From NCBI GenBank assembly GCA_025965815.1, contig JAOPWF010000183.1, positions 1-5,777 on the forward strand: a stretch of DNA of 5,777 bases, written 5' to 3'. The notes below the pieces were generated by a model. It searched no databases. It was not told the DNA's origin and saw only the letters and a program-made list of their open reading frames with translations. Each line of letters starts with the position of its first letter. The first letter of the stretch is position 1. The position numbers and the translations under genes were made by a program. The stretch is from Mycobacterium sp. GTDB lineage: Bacteria; Actinomycetota; Actinomycetes; Mycobacteriales; Mycobacteriaceae. Below are positions 1-5,264 of the stretch, piece after piece.

Positions 1-1134
1 GCCGCCGCCGATGTGGTCCCGACGGCACCGGTCGGCGTCCAGGTCAAGGACGGCTGGTTGCAGCGGGTCACGCTGACCAGCCCGGAGGGCAAGGTCGTCG
101 CGGGCGTGCTGAACCGCGACCGCACCGGCTACAACGCCACCGAACCGCTCGGCTACAACGTCCGCTACACCTGGGGCGGCTCAGTCGTGGGCCGCGACGG
201 CAAGGCCGTGCCGATCGCCGGGAACTTCACCACCGTCGCGCCCGTGGCCACGGTCAACGGCCAGTTCCAGCTCGCCGACGGCCAGGTCGTCGGCGTCGCG
301 GCGCCGATCATCCTGCAGTTCGACGCGTCGATCACCGACAAGGCGTCCGTTGAGCGCGCCCTCAAGGTCACCACCGATCCGCCGGTGCAGGGCAGTTGGG
401 CGTGGCTGCCAGACGAGGTGGGCGGCTCGCGGGCGCACTGGCGGACCCGGGAGTACTACCCGGCGGGCACCAAGGTCAACGTCGACGCCCGGCTCTACGG
501 GGTGCCGTTCGGTGACGGCGCGTTCGGGTCCCAGGATTCGACGCTGAGCTTCGAGATCGGCCGGCGCCAGGTCGTCAAGGCCGAGGCCTCCTCGCACCGC
601 ATCCAGGTCATCACCGACGAGGGCGTCATCCTGGATCTCCCGTGCAGCTATGGCGAGGCCGACCAGCCCCGCAACGTTACGCGCAGCGGGATCCACGTGG
701 TCAGCGAGAAGCACGCCGACTTTTACATGTCCAACCCGGCCGCCGGCTACAGCAATGTGCACGAGCGCTACGCGGTGCGGATCTCCAACAACGGCGAGTT
801 CATCCACGCCAACCCGAGCACCACCGGCGTGCAGGGCAGCAGTAATGTGACCAACGGCTGCATCAACCTGTCGCTGGACAGCGCCCAGCAGTACTTCAAT
901 ACCGCGATCTACGGCGACCCGGTCGAGGTCACAGGCACCTCGATCCAGCTCTCCTACGCCGACGGCGACATCTGGGACTGGGCCGTCGACTGGGACACCT
1001 GGGTGTCGATGTCGGCGATGCCGCCGCCGAATGCGCCGCCGGCCCAGACATCGATCCCGAGCACGGCGCCGGCCACCCCGACCGACGCCCCGACGCTGTC
1101 CGGGACGCCGACGACTACCGCGCCGGGCGGGTAG
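1..1134 (+). CDS. lprQ: L,D-transpeptidase lipoprotein, LprQ/LdtMt5 type (5' end outside window)
   Basis: The reading frame is open from base 1 and ends at TAG 1132-1134; 377 codons are visible. The M. tuberculosis homologue has about 450 residues, so roughly 73 N-terminal residues, including the expected lipoprotein signal, lie upstream. Two beta-rich Ig-like domains (visible residues about 5-85 and 90-190) are followed by a YkuD catalytic domain (about 195-310), then a Trp/Asp-rich segment ([11 protein letters not shown]) and a Pro/Thr-rich tail of about 40 residues. The YkuD nucleophile is Cys at 859-861 in [11 protein letters not shown], with the partner His at 805-807 in FIHAN, 18 residues earlier. 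Known members form 3-3 cross-links in peptidoglycan outside the membrane, using tetrapeptide donors. The usual S/T-H-G-C motif here reads T-N-G-C, a variation I recall as characteristic of the LdtMt5 subgroup. Family assignment is firm; the subgroup rests on remembered sequence and on gene order. Confidence 0.93.
   Translation, partial: AAADVVPTAPVGVQVKDGWLQRVTLTSPEGKVVAGVLNRDRTGYNATEPLGYNVRYTWGGSVVGRDGKAVPIAGNFTTVAPVATVNGQFQLADGQVVGVAAPIILQFDASITDKASVERALKVTTDPPVQGSWAWLPDEVGGSRAHWRTREYYPAGTKVNVDARLYGVPFGDGAFGSQDSTLSFEIGRRQVVKAEASSHRIQVITDEGVILDLPCSYGEADQPRNVTRSGIHVVSEKHADFYMSNPAAGYSNVHERYAVRISNNGEFIHANPSTTGVQGSSNVTNGCINLSLDSAQQYFNTAIYGDPVEVTGTSIQLSYADGDIWDWAVDWDTWVSMSAMPPPNAPPAQTSIPSTAPATPTDAPTLSGTPTTTAPGG
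1115..1134. other. Tail-to-tail overlap of two convergent genes
   Basis: The transpeptidase stop (TAG 1132-1134, +) lies inside the dehydrogenase gene, and the dehydrogenase stop (TAG, 1117-1115 on -) lies inside the transpeptidase gene. The two coding regions therefore share 20 bp and leave no intergenic room for a terminator. Each transcript must run antisense into the other gene. I see no GC-rich hairpin followed by a T run here, so termination is probably Rho-dependent or occurs within the opposing gene. Confidence 0.9.
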
Positions 1135-1870
1135 CCTTCCGGGTTGCGCTGGCCTGGTCGCGCGGCCGGATCACGATCTGGTCCAGGTTGACGTGCGGCG
1201 GCCGCGACGCGACGAACCCGATCACCTCGGCGATGTCCTGCCCCGTCAGCGGGGTCAAGCCCTCATACACCGCGTCGGCGCGCTCCTGGTCGCCGTCGAA
1301 GCGCACCAGTGAGAACTCCGTCTCCACCATGCCGGGCGCAATCTCGGTGAGCCGCACCGGTTTTCCGAGCAGTTCTCCGCGCAGCGTGCGGTGCAGGGCA
1401 CCCTGGGCGTGCTTGGCCGCCGTGTAGCCCGAGCCGCCGTCGTAAATCTCGAACGCCGCGATGGAGGTGATGGTGACCACCAGGCCGTCGCCGGAGTCGA
1501 TCAGCTTAGGTAGCAGCGCGCGGGTCACCCGCAGCGTGCCCAGCACGTTCGTCTCCCACATCCAGCGCCAGTTCTCCAGGTCAGCTTCCAGGACGGGCTC
1601 GAGCCCCTTGGCTCCGCCGGCGTTGTTCACCAGCACATCGGCCCGCGCAAGTCCGGCCGCCAGTGCCGCCACCGCATCGTCGTCAGTGACGTCCGCCACA
1701 ACCGCGGAGCCGCCGATCTCCTTGGCCAGCGCCTCGATCCGGTCCGCGCGGCGGGCCACGCAGACAACGTGGAATCCCTGTGCGGCAAGGGTTCTGGCGG
1801 TCGCTGCACCGATCCCGGCGCTCGCGCCGGTGACCACCGCGACCCGCTGATCCGCTTCGGGTTTCGTCAT
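1115..1870 (-). CDS. Short-chain dehydrogenase/reductase (Rv0484c-like)
   Basis: This is a classical SDR of 251 residues, read on the minus strand from ATG at 1870-1868 to TAG at 1117-1115. The nucleotide-binding motif TGASAGIG is at residues 14-21, and Arg40-Arg41 after the second strand suggest a preference for NADP(H). NNAGG is at 82-86. The catalytic set is Asn108, Ser136, Tyr149 and Lys153 (YTAAK). It should be a cytosolic oxidoreductase of the 3-hydroxyacid/serine dehydrogenase-like type, but the substrate cannot be read from the sequence. The frame stays open far upstream (to 3022), but the protein resembles an SDR only from MTKPEADQ onward. This ATG has no Shine-Dalgarno sequence and lies 7 bases after a TANNNT hexamer, so the mRNA is probably leaderless. 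It is divergent from the ROK-mshA operon, and its 3' end overlaps the transpeptidase gene by 20 bp. Confidence 0.93.
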   Translation of the reverse strand: MTKPEADQRVAVVTGASAGIGAATARTLAAQGFHVVCVARRADRIEALAKEIGGSAVVADVTDDDAVAALAAGLARADVLVNNAGGAKGLEPVLEADLENWRWMWETNVLGTLRVTRALLPKLIDSGDGLVVTITSIAAFEIYDGGSGYTAAKHAQGALHRTLRGELLGKPVRLTEIAPGMVETEFSLVRFDGDQERADAVYEGLTPLTGQDIAEVIGFVASRPPHVNLDQIVIRPRDQASATRKATRPAR

Positions 1871-1874
1871 CTGA

Positions 1875-1888
1875 CCAACTTTAGTTGG
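1875..1888. promoter_or_regulatory. Palindrome CCAACT-TT-AGTTGG, candidate operator
   Basis: This is a perfect inverted repeat with 6-bp arms and a 2-bp centre. It contains the minus-strand -10 (1878-1883) and occupies the -35/-10 spacer of the plus-strand promoter. A protein bound here would block both directions. The AACTTTAG half overlapping it has a near inverted copy, CTAAGTT, at 1893-1899, and AACTTCTAAGT occurs at 1985-1995. The adjacent ROK regulator is the obvious candidate ligand, since operators of ROK repressors such as XylR carry TTAGTT/AACTAA halves. That link is inference. Confidence 0.55.
1878..1883 (-). promoter_or_regulatory. -10 element of the leaderless dehydrogenase transcript
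   Basis: Read on the minus strand this is TAAAGT, a TANNNT hexamer. Seven bases separate it from the A of the dehydrogenase ATG (1870), the spacing that places +1 on the start codon. No purine-rich Shine-Dalgarno sequence precedes the ATG, and no good -35 is visible. Both facts are common among mycobacterial leaderless genes. The predicted start is only about 36 bp from that of the rightward promoter, so polymerase binding at the two would be mutually exclusive. Confidence 0.6.
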
Positions 1889-1905
1889 CGTGCTAAGTTC
1901 ATCGT

Positions 1906-1968
1906 GTGTACCGGAGTTGTCAGGCCACCAAGCGCGCGTGTTGTTGCCGCGTGCCTTGCCGCGCCTGA
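1906..1968 (+). CDS. Polycysteine leaderless short ORF (candidate cysteine-sensing leader peptide)
   Basis: Twenty codons run from GTG 1906-1908 to TGA 1966-1968 and encode M-Y-R-S-C-Q-A-T-K-R-A-C-C-C-R-V-P-C-R-A. Five of twenty residues are cysteine, at 5, 12, 13, 14 and 18. Three of the five Cys codons are TGT, the minority choice in high-GC mycobacteria. The GTG coincides with the predicted transcription start, six bases after TAAGTT, so translation would be leaderless. In mycobacteria, leaderless short ORFs rich in Cys codons are known to act in cis as cysteine-responsive attenuators of sulfur-metabolism operons. The stop lies 85 nt before the ROK start. Downstream mshA starts the pathway to mycothiol, which contains cysteine, so the logic fits. 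The peptide itself is probably not functional. A 29-codon frame from GTG 1904 overlaps it but lacks the cysteine run. Confidence 0.75.
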   Translation: MYRSCQATKRACCCRVPCRA

Positions 1969-2010
1969 CCGCGTCCCCGGAGACAACTTCTAAGTCCCGC
2001 GCAGTCGCCA

Positions 2011-2029
2011 GGTGTGGCCCGAGCCCACC
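2011..2029 (+). promoter_or_regulatory. Hairpin upstream of the ROK ribosome binding site
   Basis: GGTG (2011-2014) pairs with CACC (2026-2029), and GGC (2016-2018) pairs with GCC (2023-2025). That gives 7 bp with a bulged T2015 and the loop CCGA. It ends 12 bases before the AAGGA ribosome binding site. No T run follows, so it is not an intrinsic terminator. It may insulate the binding site or switch partner with uORF bases 1923-1928. Confidence 0.5.
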
Positions 2030-2041
2030 AGCCCGACTCCG

Positions 2042-2046
2042 AAGGA
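2042..2046 (+). promoter_or_regulatory. Ribosome binding site that decides the ROK start
   Basis: AAGGA lies 7 bases before GTG 2054-2056. No comparable sequence precedes the longer in-frame candidate GTG at 2012, which would also begin inside the 2011-2029 hairpin. This favours 2054 as the true start. Confidence 0.8.
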
Positions 2047-2053
2047 CAATCCC

Positions 2054-3355
2054 GTGCGCACCACCGCCATTCGCCAGACCTCCGCCAAACTGAGCGCCAC
2101 GCATGCCAAGCGCGCGCTGTTGTCGCGACACCACATCGTCGCCCCGTCGCTGTGCGTCGCCGACGCCGCGGCGGCATCGGTCTTCGGCGCGGCCCGGGCG
2201 CGCGGCCCGATCGCCCGCGACGTCATCGCGCAGGTCACCAAGCTGTCCATCGCGACGGTGAACCGGCAGGTGACCGCGCTGCTGGACGCCGTTATCCTGC
2301 GCGATCGCGCCGACCTCGCGGTGTCCGGTGCGATCGGGCGCCCGCGGGTCCCCGTCGAGGTCAACCACGAGCCGTTCCTGACCCTCGGCATCCACATCGG
2401 TGCCCGCACCACCAGCATCGTGGCCACCGACCTGTTCGGCCGCACGCTGGACGTAGTCGAGACCCCGACGCCGCGCGGCGCCCAGAGCGCCGCCCTCGCC
2501 TCGCTGGCCGGTAGCGCACGCCGCTACCTGAGCCGCTGGCACCGGCGCCGCCCACTGTGGGTCGGGGTGGCTACCGGCGGGGTGGTGGACAGCGCCACCG
2601 GGTACCTGGACCACCCGCGGCTGGGCTGGACGGACGCCCCGGTGGGGCCGGTGCTGGCCGAGGCGCTCGGCCTGCCGGTGTCGGTGGCCTCGCACGTCGA
2701 CGCGATGGCGGGCGCGGAACTGCTGCTCGGTGTGCGCCGACTTCCCGCGCAGTCCTCGACCAGCCTCTACGTGTACGCCCGCGAAACCGTGGGCTACGCG
2801 CTGGTCATCGGCGGGAAGGTGCACAGTCCGGCCAGCGGGCCCGGCACCATCGCGGCGCTGCCGGTGCATTCCGAACTGCTCGGCGGCTCGGGTCAGCTCG
2901 AGTCCACCGTCAGTGACGAGGCGGTGCTGGTCGCCGCGCGCAGGGCGGGCATCGTCCCGGACTCGGGATCGATGGCCGGGCCGGCGTCGAACATGACGGC
3001 GGTGCTGCGCGCGGCCCGCCAAGGCAACGAAGCGGCCCGCGGACTGCTCGCCGAACGCGCCCGGGTCCTCGGCGAAGCAGTCGCCCTGCTGCGCGACATG
3101 CTCAACCCCGACGATCTGGTGGTCGGCGGCCAGGCGTTCACCGAGTATCCGGAGGGCATGAACCTGGTCGAAGCCGCGTTCGCCTGCCGCTCGGTACTGC
3201 CGTCACGGGACATCCGGATGACCGCATTCGGCAACCGGGTCCAGGAAGCCGGGGCCGGGGTGGTCTCGCTCGGCGGCCTGTACGCCGATCCGATCGGCGC
3301 GATGCGCCGCGCCGCCAACATCAGCGCAGCCCGTCGCCCGGAAGCTACCGCCTGA
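2054..3355 (+). CDS. ROK-family transcriptional regulator (Rv0485-like)
   Basis: The product is 433 residues from GTG 2054, near the 438 or so I recall for Rv0485. A winged helix-turn-helix covers about residues 45-103 ([21 protein letters not shown], then [12 protein letters not shown] as the wing). An actin-like ROK sugar-binding/kinase domain runs from about 108 to the end. Kinase-defining features are degraded. The phosphate-binding DxGGT-like motif reads GIHIGARTT (112-120). The zinc motif CxCGxxGCxE is reduced to GGSGQLE (277-283) with no cysteine. VDAMAGAE may retain the catalytic-base Asp. It is therefore likely a regulator without kinase activity, whose ligand is unknown. The M. tuberculosis homologue is reported to control a pe/ppe pair. 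As first gene of the mshA operon, with operator-like repeats at its promoter, it may regulate itself, the divergent dehydrogenase and mshA. Confidence 0.92.
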   Translation: MRTTAIRQTSAKLSATHAKRALLSRHHIVAPSLCVADAAAASVFGAARARGPIARDVIAQVTKLSIATVNRQVTALLDAVILRDRADLAVSGAIGRPRVPVEVNHEPFLTLGIHIGARTTSIVATDLFGRTLDVVETPTPRGAQSAALASLAGSARRYLSRWHRRRPLWVGVATGGVVDSATGYLDHPRLGWTDAPVGPVLAEALGLPVSVASHVDAMAGAELLLGVRRLPAQSSTSLYVYARETVGYALVIGGKVHSPASGPGTIAALPVHSELLGGSGQLESTVSDEAVLVAARRAGIVPDSGSMAGPASNMTAVLRAARQGNEAARGLLAERARVLGEAVALLRDMLNPDDLVVGGQAFTEYPEGMNLVEAAFACRSVLPSRDIRMTAFGNRVQEAGAGVVSLGGLYADPIGAMRRAANISAARRPEATA

Positions 3356-3389
3356 GAAGGGCCTTTGCCGTCGGTGCAAAGATGGCTGT
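3355..3389 (+). promoter_or_regulatory. mshA translation-initiation region with a Shine-Dalgarno-bridging hairpin
   Basis: A strong AGAAGGG (3355-3361) overlaps the ROK stop but lies 28 bases before the mshA GTG (3390), too far to work linearly. Between them CTTTGC (3363-3368) and GCAAAG (3376-3381) form a perfect 6-bp stem with a 7-base loop. Folding it leaves 9 unpaired bases (3362 and 3382-3389) between the Shine-Dalgarno sequence and the start, a normal distance. No T run follows, so it is not a terminator. The functional reading is inference. Confidence 0.5.
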
Positions 3390-4715
3390 GTGCGGCATGC
3401 CTCCGAACAGTCCGGCGTTTTGCCCCGGCGGATAGCCGTGTTGTCGGTGCACACGTCGCCGCTGGCCCAGCCCGGCACCGGCGACGCCGGCGGAATGAAC
3501 GTCTACGTCCTGCAGACCGCGCTGCACCTGGCCCGCCGCGGCGTCGACGTGGAGATCTTCACCAGGGCCACGTCGTCGTCGGATCAGCCGACCGTGCGCG
3601 TGGGCCCGGGTGTGCTGGTGCGCAACGTCGTGGCCGGCCCGTTCGAGGGGCTGGACAAGTACGACCTGCCGACGCAGCTGTGCGCGTTCACCGCGGGGGT
3701 GCTGCGCGCCGAGGCCAACCACGAACCCGGCTACTACGACATCGTGCACTCGCACTACTGGCTGTCCGGACAGGTGGGCTGGCTGGCCCGCGACCGTTGG
3801 GCGGTGCCACTGGTGCACACCGCACACACCCTGGCCGCCGTCAAGAATTCGGCGCTTGCCGACGGTGATGCGCCCGAGCCCCCGCTGCGGGCGGTCGGCG
3901 AGCAGCAGGTCGTCGATGAGGCCGACCGCTTGATCGTCAACACCGAAGATGAAGCGCGCCAACTTGTTTCGATCCACCACGCCGATCCGGCCCGCATCGA
4001 CGTGGTGCACCCCGGCGTTGATCTGCAGACGTTCATCCCCGGCGACAAGGGGGCCGCGCGCGCCGCCTTAGGACTGGGCGCCGACGAGCGGATACTCGCC
4101 TTCGTCGGCCGGATCCAGCCGCTGAAGGCGCCCGACATCTTGTTGCGCGCGGCCGCCAAGTTGCCTGGAGTCCGCGTCGTGGTGGCCGGTGGGCCGTCCG
4201 GCAGCGGGCTGGCCGCCCCGGACACGCTGGTTCAACTCGCCGACGAACTGGGTATGGCGGACCGGGTGACGTTCCTGCCGCCGCAATCACGCGAGCAACT
4301 GGTCGATGTGTACCGGGCCGCCGACCTGGTCGCGGTTCCCAGTTATTCGGAGTCCTTCGGACTGGTCGCCGTCGAGGCTCAGGCCTGCGGCACCCCGGTG
4401 GTCGCCGCCGCGGTGGGTGGGCTGCCGGTCGCCGTCCGCGACGGTGTCAGTGGGCGGCTTGTGCCGGGCCACACTGCCGACCAGTGGGCGCAGGCGATCG
4501 GTGAGCTGCTCGACGGCGGCACCGACACGATGAGCCGGGCCGCGGTGGCGCACGCCGCGACGTTCTCCTGGGAGCACACCGTCGACGCACTGCTGGCCAG
4601 TTACTCCCGGGCGATCACCGACTACGGTGCAAGCCATCAGCGCAGTCCCGCTACCGACCTGCTGTCGCGGCGCAACGGACGCCGCTGGACGATGCGGCGG
4701 GGAGTGCGCGCATGA
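3390..4715 (+). CDS. mshA: D-inositol-3-phosphate glycosyltransferase MshA (mycothiol synthesis)
   Basis: This is a retaining GT-B, GT4-family enzyme of 441 residues. It transfers GlcNAc from UDP-GlcNAc to 1D-myo-inositol 3-phosphate, the first step of mycothiol synthesis in the cytosol. The N-terminal acceptor domain has [19 protein letters not shown] (residues 19-37), [10 protein letters not shown] with Lys90, HSHYWLSG with Tyr123, HTAHT (143-147) and Arg167; these correspond, as I recall, to inositol-phosphate contacts in the Corynebacterium enzyme. The C-terminal nucleotide domain has GRIQPLK (Arg241, Lys246) and E321-SFGLVAV-E329, the E-x7-E motif, followed by ACGTPVV and GGLP. GTG 3390 is the first start in frame after the ROK stop. 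It gives an N-terminus shorter than the M. tuberculosis protein (480 residues) and similar to the M. smegmatis one. The stop overlaps the next gene as ATGA, implying coupled translation. The paralogue-like overall GT4 fold is common, but near identity of motifs makes the assignment secure. Confidence 0.97.
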   Translation: MRHASEQSGVLPRRIAVLSVHTSPLAQPGTGDAGGMNVYVLQTALHLARRGVDVEIFTRATSSSDQPTVRVGPGVLVRNVVAGPFEGLDKYDLPTQLCAFTAGVLRAEANHEPGYYDIVHSHYWLSGQVGWLARDRWAVPLVHTAHTLAAVKNSALADGDAPEPPLRAVGEQQVVDEADRLIVNTEDEARQLVSIHHADPARIDVVHPGVDLQTFIPGDKGAARAALGLGADERILAFVGRIQPLKAPDILLRAAAKLPGVRVVVAGGPSGSGLAAPDTLVQLADELGMADRVTFLPPQSREQLVDVYRAADLVAVPSYSESFGLVAVEAQACGTPVVAAAVGGLPVAVRDGVSGRLVPGHTADQWAQAIGELLDGGTDTMSRAAVAHAATFSWEHTVDALLASYSRAITDYGASHQRSPATDLLSRRNGRRWTMRRGVRA

Positions 4716-5251
4716 CCAGCCCGACGGTGGTGGAGCAGGTCATCGAGTCCGCGCTGAACGACCACGGCCTGGTCTACTCGCGGCACGAGGGCGCACACGG
4801 CGGGCTGCCCGGCCTCATCGTCGAGCTGCCCGGCGAGCGCAAGCTCAAGACCAACACCATCCTGACCATCGGCGAACACTCTGTGCGGGTGGAGGCGTTC
4901 GTCTGCCGCAAGCCCGACGAGAACCACGAGGGCGTCTACCGGTTTCTGCTCAAGCGCAACCGCAGGCTCTACGGCGTCGCCTACACCCTGGACAACGTCG
5001 GTGACATCTACCTGGTCGGCCGCATGTCGCTGGGGTCGGTGGATGCCGACGAGATCGACCGTGTGCTCGGGCAGGTGCTGGAAGCCGTCGACTCCGACTT
5101 CAACACCTTGCTGGAGTTGGGTTTTCGGTCATCCATCCAGAAGGAATGGGCCTGGCGGGTGTCCCGCGGGGAGTCATTGAAGAATCTGGCCGCGTTCGAG
5201 CATCTGATCGACGACGGGCCGGACGGTCAGGACGGTCAGCAGACCCCGTGA
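4712..5251 (+). CDS. YbjN-domain protein (Rv0487-like)
   Basis: The product is 179 residues, from ATG 4712 to TGA 5249-5251. The start overlaps the mshA stop by 4 bases (ATGA) and is preceded by GGGGAG (4699-4704) at 7 bases, so translation is probably coupled to mshA. The mixed alpha/beta pattern matches the YbjN family (type III secretion chaperone-like fold), with conserved-looking stretches [29 protein letters not shown] and FNTLLELGF. No signal peptide, membrane segment or catalytic motif is visible. The tail ([13 protein letters not shown]) is polar and probably disordered. YbjN proteins have no defined enzymatic activity. Persistent linkage to mshA in mycobacteria suggests a supporting role in thiol or stress physiology, but nothing in the sequence proves this. 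Confidence 0.9.
   Translation: MTSPTVVEQVIESALNDHGLVYSRHEGAHGGLPGLIVELPGERKLKTNTILTIGEHSVRVEAFVCRKPDENHEGVYRFLLKRNRRLYGVAYTLDNVGDIYLVGRMSLGSVDADEIDRVLGQVLEAVDSDFNTLLELGFRSSIQKEWAWRVSRGESLKNLAAFEHLIDDGPDGQDGQQTP
5221..5238 (+). repeat. Two tandem 9-bp repeats (GGACGGTCA)x2
   Basis: GGACGGTCA occurs twice in direct succession near the 3' end of the YbjN-like gene and encodes the DGQ-DGQ part of the tail. The unit is in frame (9 bp), so copy-number change would lengthen or shorten a probably disordered tail by three residues without a frameshift. Confidence 0.85.
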
Positions 5252-5264
5252 GAGACTCTGTGGC

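Larger units (their letters stand above)
1871..1899 (+). promoter_or_regulatory. Promoter of the uORF-ROK-mshA operon (extended -10)
   Basis: TAAGTT at 1894-1899 matches the mycobacterial -10 consensus TANNNT. It is preceded by TG one base away (TGC, 1891-1893), giving an extended -10 of the form TGNTANNNT. CTGACC at 1871-1876 is a 4-of-6 match to TTGACA at the ideal 17-base spacing (1877-1893). Six bases after the -10, the expected start is G1906, which is also the first base of a GTG. The region is an AT-rich island in very GC-rich DNA. The -35 abuts the start codon of the divergent dehydrogenase. Confidence 0.72.
1906..2053 (+). promoter_or_regulatory. Structured 5' leader of the ROK-mshA operon (candidate translational attenuator)
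   Basis: The predicted leader is 148 nt and includes the polycysteine ORF. Bases 1913-1921 (GGAGTTGTC), inside codons 3-6 of the uORF, can pair with 1982-1990 (GACAACTTC) just after its stop: 9 bp with one G-U, enclosing the Cys-codon run. Further down is a hairpin at 2011-2029. Within the uORF, GGCCAC (1923-1928) is exactly complementary to GTGGCC (2014-2019) in that hairpin, so alternative folds are possible. GTCC at 1994-1997 can pair with GGAC (2044-2047), overlapping the ROK ribosome binding site. Ribosome position on the uORF would decide which helices form. These pairings were found by eye, without energy calculation. Confidence 0.5.

Noticed and set aside
181..807. 208-codon minus-strand frame opposite the transpeptidase
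   Set aside because: It lies wholly inside a confidently identified gene, has Arg/Asp/Val-biased composition and no recognisable domain.
1904..1993. 29-codon frame from GTG 1904 overlapping the polycysteine uORF
   Set aside because: Its GTG is only 4 bases after the -10, closer than normal for a transcription start, and it has just two scattered Cys codons. The GTG at 1906 fits better, although both frames could be tested.
2012..2053. GTG 2012 as the ROK start (14 extra residues)
   Set aside because: It has no ribosome binding site and lies in a hairpin, whereas GTG 2054 has AAGGA at a 7-base spacing.
1871..3022. In-frame upstream extension of the dehydrogenase on the minus strand (a 635-codon open frame)
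   Set aside because: The extension is antisense to the ROK gene, shows no SDR-family character, and is rich in Arg/Gly/His as expected of a GC-rich shadow frame. The SDR fold begins cleanly at the ATG at 1870.
3356..3389. Intrinsic terminator between the ROK gene and mshA
   Set aside because: The stem has only 6 bp, half of them A-T, and no T run follows. The sequence goes straight into the mshA start.
3382..3435. 17-codon ORF (ATG 3382 to TAG 3433-3435) overlapping the start of mshA out of frame
   Set aside because: The nearest Shine-Dalgarno sequence is about 20 bases away, and the frame is short with no distinctive content. It is probably chance.
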